From Harmothoe impar (Eukaryota; Annelida; Polychaeta; Phyllodocida; Polynoidae): a stretch of 64,000 nt of DNA. The translations under genes and the position numbers were made by a program. The notes below the pieces were generated by a model. That model was not told the DNA's origin. It ran no database searches and was given only the letters and a program-made list of their open reading frames with translations. The stretch is from positions 28,985,772 to 29,049,771 of the forward strand of contig OX381710.1 in assembly GCA_947462335.1 (NCBI GenBank), in the 5' to 3' direction. Below are positions 58,525 to 64,000 of this stretch, one piece after another (the first letter of the stretch is position 1; each line of letters opens with the position of its first letter).

Positions 58525-60684
58525 ATGCTAAAGCCAATCCTACTACTAGTGATGATGGCCACTTCTCAAGCCATCACATATGTGCCCACCGTTAGACAGA
58601 ACGTTGGAGCCATATATGAGCCATTACCTGAACCATTGGTCAATGGGCACGATACCACAACCATGATATTGGCAATACCATACCATATACCTGCTCCACC
58701 AGAGACCGAAACCAAAATACTGGACCAGGTTATGGCACTAACATTTCCTACCTTGCATGACGACAGTTCTACCAGTCAGATATTACAGCAGGCAAGGGAA
58801 CTAGATCTGTTAATAGACATAACAGACAAGGAAATTAACTCTACCTTAGCATCCATCCATTTGTTCCTATCAAATCCAATTAACAGTCAAGGAAGGTACA
58901 GAAGAGCACCACTTGGGTTCCTAGCCCCACTCTTCAGAGGAGCAATAGGTCTTGCCACACTAGATGACGTCAAAGAGGTCATGGACCAGATAAAGAACAT
59001 AGACGGCATTCTAGAAGCTTTTTCCAAGCAAGACAAAGAAGCAGCTATATTAATTGATAAGGTCACCCAACGCCAAGACAAATTTGTCAAGGCGTATGTT
59101 AAGGATAAAAGTATGCTAGACCAAACCATGAACACTCTAGGCCAAAATATGAATTTATGGGCTCAAAATATGACCACATCTCTGAACACTTATGCAAATC
59201 ACGAGCACACACAAAGAAGGAAGATCCAAATTTTAACTGATGCACTCACCATTATTGTAGCAAGAATGAACTATCTGCAAGCATTGCAGCGCACCACATC
59301 AGCACTCAGGATGCTATCAGCAGGCATTATGACTGCTGACATAGTACCACCAGCTGAACTAACGGAGCATCTGAATGATCTGGACATGACACTCAGAATA
59401 CACTCACCAGGATCAAAGGTCGCCATAACTGACCTTGACTACTATTATTCCCAAAGAATGATATCCTACACCTATTCGGAACGGCACATATACATCCACC
59501 TGGATATCATTGTAGCATCCACTGTCTCCACCTTCAGAGTATTTCAACTGGTAACCACACCAGTACCAATCAACACCAAGGAGACACCTACAAAGGGAGT
59601 AACCCAATTAATCACTGATGTCAAATTTTTGGCTATCTCTGAAGATGGTTCACTATTTATTGAACTAACAAATGCAGATATGCTAACCTGTCCAGGAACT
59701 AAGATCAAAATTTGTACCAAAACTAGCCCGAGAATCCATAGACATGTACCTACATGCACAGTAGCAATTTATTTGAACCAAGCTCAGCAAGTCAAGGAAA
59801 TGTGCCAATTTACTATCTCACCCTTGAAGAGACCTATCTCACACGCTGTAGCCATTTCACAAGATGAATATCTAGTGACCACAAATTCTCCCACCTACAC
59901 AGTTACGTGTCATGGGAAACCAGCTACTACTCACAAAGCACCATCACACTCAATCATAGGTGTACCATGCCTATGTACAGTGAATATAGATCACTATTCA
60001 CTACCAAATTCTAGGTTGCCATGCAACACTACAATTTCATTTCACTATGCTTTGGAGACTATAAACCTACCTTTTCTCGCGGCTCTAAATGAAATCAAAG
60101 AAATTGGACCAGACTCCAAGGCAAATCTGCCACCTTTTCCAAAGGTCAACCTATCCAGGACACTGGATATGTTAAGAAAATCAAGTAATATTGATGAATC
60201 AACATTACTAGACCTAAACCCATTCGCAAAAACCCTGCTAGATGATGCCTCCAGCCTGGCTAAGCCACTGGAAAATAGACTAATAGAGTCCTATCTATAC
60301 AAATTTGCACGGCATCCAGCAGCATCTATCATACCAATGATACTTTCGGTTATAGCTACAATTTTGGCCACCTACACCCTATTCAAAATGCACAGAGGAT
60401 CCACACTACTAGCTTATATGCCAACTGCAAAAGCATATAGATTTGTCACAGAGAAGCCTATGGAGAAAGCCTTCGAAACCCTATACAAGAAGGACACCAC
60501 CACGGCACAAATAGAACAGGGCCCCACCCCTATTCTAACTATCCATGAGACCCATACCCTTATCATAGCCATACTATTCACACTCACCATTTACTCAGCC
60601 TACAGGCTGACCAAATATCTAAAGAGTATGGCAACCAAGCACTGTGGAAAGGGAAAGGTCACAAAGAGGCGAATCCCACAGTAG
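58525..60684 (+). CDS. env: env-like fusion glycoprotein, 719 residues
   Basis: ATG at 58525 lies two bases after a splice acceptor. N-terminal signal peptide (KPILLLVMMATSQA). A furin-type site at residues 124-127 (RYRR) is followed directly by a hydrophobic, Gly/Ala-rich segment (residues ~128-147) in the position of a fusion peptide, then a long heptad-repeat region (~155-250). This matches the arrangement of baculovirus F-like envelope proteins found in errantiviruses. A Cys-rich region lies at ~385-510. The transmembrane helix is at ~599-621 (IIPMILSVIATILATYTLF), and a second hydrophobic stretch at ~676-698. Several N-glycosylation sequons. The reading frame is intact. Class assignment rests on layout, not on an alignment. 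Confidence 0.82.
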   Translation: MLKPILLLVMMATSQAITYVPTVRQNVGAIYEPLPEPLVNGHDTTTMILAIPYHIPAPPETETKILDQVMALTFPTLHDDSSTSQILQQARELDLLIDITDKEINSTLASIHLFLSNPINSQGRYRRAPLGFLAPLFRGAIGLATLDDVKEVMDQIKNIDGILEAFSKQDKEAAILIDKVTQRQDKFVKAYVKDKSMLDQTMNTLGQNMNLWAQNMTTSLNTYANHEHTQRRKIQILTDALTIIVARMNYLQALQRTTSALRMLSAGIMTADIVPPAELTEHLNDLDMTLRIHSPGSKVAITDLDYYYSQRMISYTYSERHIYIHLDIIVASTVSTFRVFQLVTTPVPINTKETPTKGVTQLITDVKFLAISEDGSLFIELTNADMLTCPGTKIKICTKTSPRIHRHVPTCTVAIYLNQAQQVKEMCQFTISPLKRPISHAVAISQDEYLVTTNSPTYTVTCHGKPATTHKAPSHSIIGVPCLCTVNIDHYSLPNSRLPCNTTISFHYALETINLPFLAALNEIKEIGPDSKANLPPFPKVNLSRTLDMLRKSSNIDESTLLDLNPFAKTLLDDASSLAKPLENRLIESYLYKFARHPAASIIPMILSVIATILATYTLFKMHRGSTLLAYMPTAKAYRFVTEKPMEKAFETLYKKDTTTAQIEQGPTPILTIHETHTLIIAILFTLTIYSAYRLTKYLKSMATKHCGKGKVTKRRIPQ

Positions 60685-61142
60685 TACTAAAAGTCTACAA
60701 AGGAGACACCAACTTCTCCTTCCCCTTGCGTCCAGTGCCACATGAGTTTGATACAATTATAAAAGCTTCAGCCCCAACATACAGAGATATGATTATCAAA
60801 ATGTACCCTCTCCCAAAACTAGTATTTGAATGGAATGGACCAGTAGTAATTACTACAAAGAAAGGAGAGACCGCATATTTACTGCCAGAAACTATCAATC
60901 TACCATGGCGTGCCAGGTTCGGCATAATACCAGCGCTCAGGGAACCCAATCTAGATTTTGCCATGTTACTACAAAATGACATTTCACCCCAGCCCGTTAC
61001 CATGGATACCCATGAGTCAAAGCTGGAAAACATCATAATTGACGACCAAAGAGAGAGCACCAATACATTCAAAAATGTACTCACCATACTCACCCAACCA
61101 CCTACAGCTGTAACTAGTGAGAAAGTACATGGGGAAGAATAA
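60600..61142 (+). CDS. Small ORF after env, -1 frame, no ATG
   Basis: The frame is open from within the last codons of env to TAA ending at 61142; the first start-like codon is a TTG at 60726 (138 codons from there). It is in the -1 frame relative to env. The product has no membrane segment and no family I recognise (EFDTIIKASAPTYRDMIIKM, LVFEWNGPVVITTKKGETAY). It may be an env extension reached by frameshifting (G GGA AAG occurs in env phase at 60651-60657), a spliced accessory ORF, or the remnant of a longer env tail. Confidence 0.45.
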   Translation, partial: LQADQISKEYGNQALWKGKGHKEANPTVVLKVYKGDTNFSFPLRPVPHEFDTIIKASAPTYRDMIIKMYPLPKLVFEWNGPVVITTKKGETAYLLPETINLPWRARFGIIPALREPNLDFAMLLQNDISPQPVTMDTHESKLENIIIDDQRESTNTFKNVLTILTQPPTAVTSEKVHGEE

Positions 61143-61238
61143 CACAATTATACAGGAGTGAGATTGACCAAAACTTTTGTGAAAAGTTGGTTGGCCCTGA
61201 AAAGGACCGTTTATATTGACATTTATAGATGCCACCCA

Positions 61239-61847
61239 CTAGTTGTTATAGTCCCCCCATCCCAAGGCCTCCCAGGACTCGGCCAACTCGGCAGCGGCAG
61301 GAGATCCAATCCACGTATCTTCACTGAAGAGCCACTCGTTCTCCTCCCTCCACTGGACAAAACGTGCCTCCAAAGTAGACAAAGCATGCTCAGCGCTGTC
61401 TGCAGCATCACCTGTCACCGTGTAAGCACATAGGCCGACAGCCAATAGGAAGTCCCAGATGACCCCATCATTTCTGGTGAAAAGCAGTCGCGGGTCATAT
61501 CCATCCAGATCACGTAGGGCCTGAGCCAACAGCTCAAGAAATGCCGCCCTGCGCATGGAAATCCCGCCAGCACCAAGGAAGTACCAGCCGTGATGACGGC
61601 ACACCAAAACATCACCAAAACTGGCAATGTCGTGCCGGACTTTATGCAACCACCGCGTCCTTACTGAGTCATACCGACTCAAAATACTCCTAAAAGGAGT
61701 ACCAGGAGTCAGCCCCTCCAAGGTGTTTTGATCACCTAACCACAGGTCTAAGGCCTGCATATCACCCTGCAGCCAAGCCTCAGGGAGATATGCAAGTACC
61801 TCAGGTACAGCCTCCAACTCGTCCTCCAAAATTGCCATATGCGCCAT
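61239..61847 (-). CDS. Antisense ORF of the retrovirus, 202 residues, unknown function
   Basis: ATG at 61845-61847, stop at 61239-61241, single exon, opposite to all other viral genes and located between env and the 3' LTR. It is visibly GC-richer than its surroundings. The product is acidic, Trp- and Leu-rich, without signal peptide or membrane helix: EDELEAVPEVLAYLPEAWL, WLHKVRHDIASFGDVLVC, RHHGWYFLGAGGISMRRAAF, WREENEWLFSEDTWIG. I recognise no family. A TATA-like box lies 56-65 bases upstream. By position it recalls antisense accessory genes of some retroviruses, or it is a captured host gene (inference). Confidence 0.6.
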   Translation of the reverse strand: MAHMAILEDELEAVPEVLAYLPEAWLQGDMQALDLWLGDQNTLEGLTPGTPFRSILSRYDSVRTRWLHKVRHDIASFGDVLVCRHHGWYFLGAGGISMRRAAFLELLAQALRDLDGYDPRLLFTRNDGVIWDFLLAVGLCAYTVTGDAADSAEHALSTLEARFVQWREENEWLFSEDTWIGSPAAAELAESWEALGWGDYNN

Positions 61848-61902
61848 ACTGTGTTATCTCAAGGGTACTCAAGGAATAAGTGATCCTACTGTGGTCTACA
61901 CA

Positions 61903-61912
61903 GCCTTTATAA
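61903..61912 (-). promoter_or_regulatory. TATA-like box of the antisense ORF
   Basis: On the minus strand the sequence reads GGGGTTATAAAGGC, about 60 bases upstream of the antisense ATG, leaving room for a start site about 30 bases downstream and a short leader. Confidence 0.55.
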
Positions 61913-63448
61913 CCCCTCCCCACCCCCAAATGACACTGTTCACCCTCTGAAGTGATCCCCCCACTTCAGGTGACAAGTCCATGAGAAGGCACATGATCTG
62001 CTCACCAAAAGGTGTCAACCACCGGTGTCACCGCGGCACACGACGCATCTTGCGCCGCATGACACAATAGCCTCAAGGTGCCACTCAAAAATCTGCTCAA
62101 GGTGCAAAATTTTCAAACTCTCACAATCCCAAGGTCAAAGCAAGGTCTCAGTGTGTGTCAGTAGTATCAGGAAATCAATTTTAAGGTATCCCAAAATGAA
62201 ACAGCCAATTTTTGAAAAATTGAAGTTTTACAAAAACAATTGCGTACTCTTAACCATGTCAAACTTGCTCAAACATGCATTTATATGTATGAAATTGTAT
62301 TATTACAATCTAAATTGCTAATCAAACATGTTTGTATATAACACTGTATTTGCACTGTATTTTACACTGTATACCTTTGTATTATGTAAGACTATTTACA
62401 GAAAAACATGAAGCAAAAAGGGAGATAGTCCGCTGACTAACCCTAGGATACTACACAAAAGACTTAAATCTCACAGCAGCGGCCCACTGCAAAGACATTT
62501 CTGATCAAAGTGTAGATCCACAAGTTGCAAATTGCCAACACCAAGAATCTTGTAAGATTCAACTATCATTGCAGAAACAAGATACCAAGTCATTTTTATG
62601 ACATTATGAACACTTACCCTCCACCGGATAAGGACAAAATATCTGCATAAAAAGGACTGTATTTGTACATACAAACTCACAAATTTAATTAATGCAAAAT
62701 GTCAGATGACACAATTATGAACACTTATCCGCCACCGGACAAGCACATAACTATGCATAAAATGTACATTACTGATTGCTATATCACGCAAATCCAAAGA
62801 TAAGCGCTATCTAGAAATAAGAAAACAAACTTCAAGCCGGTTGGCCTACTTTTATATAAAAGTGGCCTTGGTTTTTTTGGTATCAAACAAAAAGTTTGTA
62901 AAAGATTATCATAAGATTTTGCATAATTTGCATTATACTCTGTATATTTGTATTCACATGTGAACATTGATATATCAAAATCCACTCAGTTCCACAAAGC
63001 ACCTATTTCACCAAAGACAGCCTATTACTTGATAACACATTTTTCATCATGTTTTAGAATTAAGACAAAGATGTACCATGCTGTGTATATAATTCAAACA
63101 ATGATTTGAAAAGTGTCAGATAAAGACACAATGTATTACTACACTGTATAATATGTGATTAAGAAAGTACCAAATTGGTACAAAAAGGTTTACATACCTT
63201 ATAGTTAAGTTACACTGTATATAATGTAGATGACTAGCCAAGCACAAAACCAAAATTCTCCCCAGACCTTTGGTATTTACATACTCTCACATCATCTATA
63301 TTACAAAAAAAAGTGTACTTCACTACAAAAAAAAAATCAAAAACAAAAGGTAAATTCTATTTGCCACCAAAAATTGTGGATAAAATTCCAAAATTCACCC
63401 CAAATTTTTAGATGGAATGACAACTGACGGAGAGTTGTCCTTTTTCCC
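61913..63448 (+). other. Non-coding 3' region of the retrovirus
   Basis: AT-rich, no ORF with support. Two imperfect ~45-bp direct repeats start GAACACTTACCCTCCACCGG (62607) and GAACACTTATCCGCCACCGG (62719), both ending CATAAAA. Confidence 0.6.
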
Positions 63449-63462
63449 GAGGGGGAGGCACC
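63449..63462 (+). promoter_or_regulatory. Polypurine tract
   Basis: GAGGGGGAGG followed by CACC directly upstream of the 3' LTR TGTCAGG, the expected plus-strand primer position. Confidence 0.75.
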
Positions 63463-64000
63463 TGTCAGGTATGACCGGCGAGCCCGGCGAGCCCGGCGCT
63501 GCGGGCGCCCGCGTGTTCAAGCCGACGGCGGGAGACGCTACCCCCGCCGCCGGCACACGCAGGCGCGCGCCGGCCCGCATAGGCGGCGCCCCAGTCGGCA
63601 CTCCCGCCGCCGCCAGGCGACGCTCATCCCGCACATTGTTTCCCACAGACCAGCATAAGGGTCACCCCTTTGATGTACACTAACAGGGGTAGACAAACTA
63701 TGGAGGGGTATTGTGTGACTGTCTCTCTGACTGTTACAACCCTCCAACCACTGTCAACTGACACTAACACTCAAGATGCCATGCTGGTGGCCTGGCCCCC
63801 TTAAATAGGGTCAGGTCCCAGCACTGGGCATCTCCATCCTCACTCTACACTTGGACACCACAGAGCAAGGACCTCTCCACTGACTGAGAACAAGGCTATA
63901 GGCTATGCCCTACTAGGCCCAACTATCAGACATGGTGTAGGACCCCCTTGGCTCTAGTCCAGTACTAACCTCAGGGTTATTAGGTATATTTACCAAGACC
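63463..64000 (+). repeat. 3' LTR, first 538 bp (truncated by window end)
   Basis: Aligns to 49842-50379 at a constant offset of 13621 with no gap and no difference that I can find by eye. It stops inside the R/U5 region, so the target-site duplication cannot be checked here. Confidence 0.95.

Larger units (their letters stand above)
49842..64000 (+). mobile_element. Env-bearing Ty3/gypsy-type endogenous retrovirus, nearly complete
   Basis: Order: 5' LTR, primer-binding region, gag, -1 frameshift, pol (protease, RT, RNase H, integrase), splice acceptor, env, a small overlapping ORF, an antisense ORF, polypurine tract, 3' LTR cut by the window end. All main ORFs are open. The visible 538 bp of the 3' LTR match the 5' LTR without indel and, by eye, without substitution, so the insertion is very recent. 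The env resembles the baculovirus-F/errantivirus type in layout. It lies upstream of, and opposite to, the lipoxygenase gene. Confidence 0.95.

Overview
The window is an intron-rich animal nuclear segment with no bacterial gene organisation. Protein-coding exons are bounded by GT/AG splice sites. The host genes (BESS protein, SLC25A43-like carrier, iduronate-2-sulfatase, TXNDC9, a GABA-A-type channel, an animal lipoxygenase) and the many short terminal-inverted-repeat elements fit a marine invertebrate, perhaps a deuterostome such as a lancelet, hemichordate or echinoderm, or a lophotrochozoan. I cannot fix the phylum by eye.

Layout: 1-5.7 kb is repeats (a 491-bp direct duplication around a purine-rich minisatellite, a ~130-bp satellite array, an 18-bp minisatellite). 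5.7-8.0 kb (+) holds a seven-exon BESS-motif gene. 10.5-11.1 kb (+) holds the last two exons of an SLC25A43-like mitochondrial carrier. 11.4-17.0 kb (-) holds a complete eight-exon iduronate-2-sulfatase gene. Across a short palindromic spacer it is head-to-head with TXNDC9 (+, 17.4-19.0 kb). 21.0-27.7 kb (-) holds a complete eight-exon Cys-loop receptor of the GABA-A class with an unusual acidic residue at the pore selectivity position. 30.2-35.8 kb is a tyrosine-recombinase retrotransposon (Ngaro/PAT-like) with textbook split direct repeats A1-ORFs-B1-A2-B2. 40.0-47.4 kb (-) holds the full catalytic domain of a lipoxygenase in 15 exons; its N-terminal (PLAT) exons are not seen.

49.8 kb to the window end is an almost complete, very young env-bearing Ty3/gypsy-type endogenous retrovirus (+). 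Its parts are a 709-bp 5' LTR, gag, a canonical -1 frameshift site, pol, env behind a splice acceptor, a small -1-frame ORF overlapping the env end, a 202-codon antisense ORF with its own TATA-like box, a polypurine tract and the first 538 bp of the 3' LTR. By eye the two LTRs are identical over those 538 bp.

The two retroelements are unrelated in mechanism (tyrosine recombinase versus DDE integrase), but both have a gag-like protein rich in Arg/Ser and a perfect retroviral-type slippery heptamer in phase a few codons or less before the first stop. The most novel-looking items are the antisense accessory ORF of the retrovirus, the large insertion in its pol, the possible cation-selective GABA-class receptor, and the palindrome between the two head-to-head housekeeping genes. 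Exon boundaries were derived by hand from reading-frame continuity and GT/AG sites; the summed coding lengths of the complete genes are exact multiples of three.
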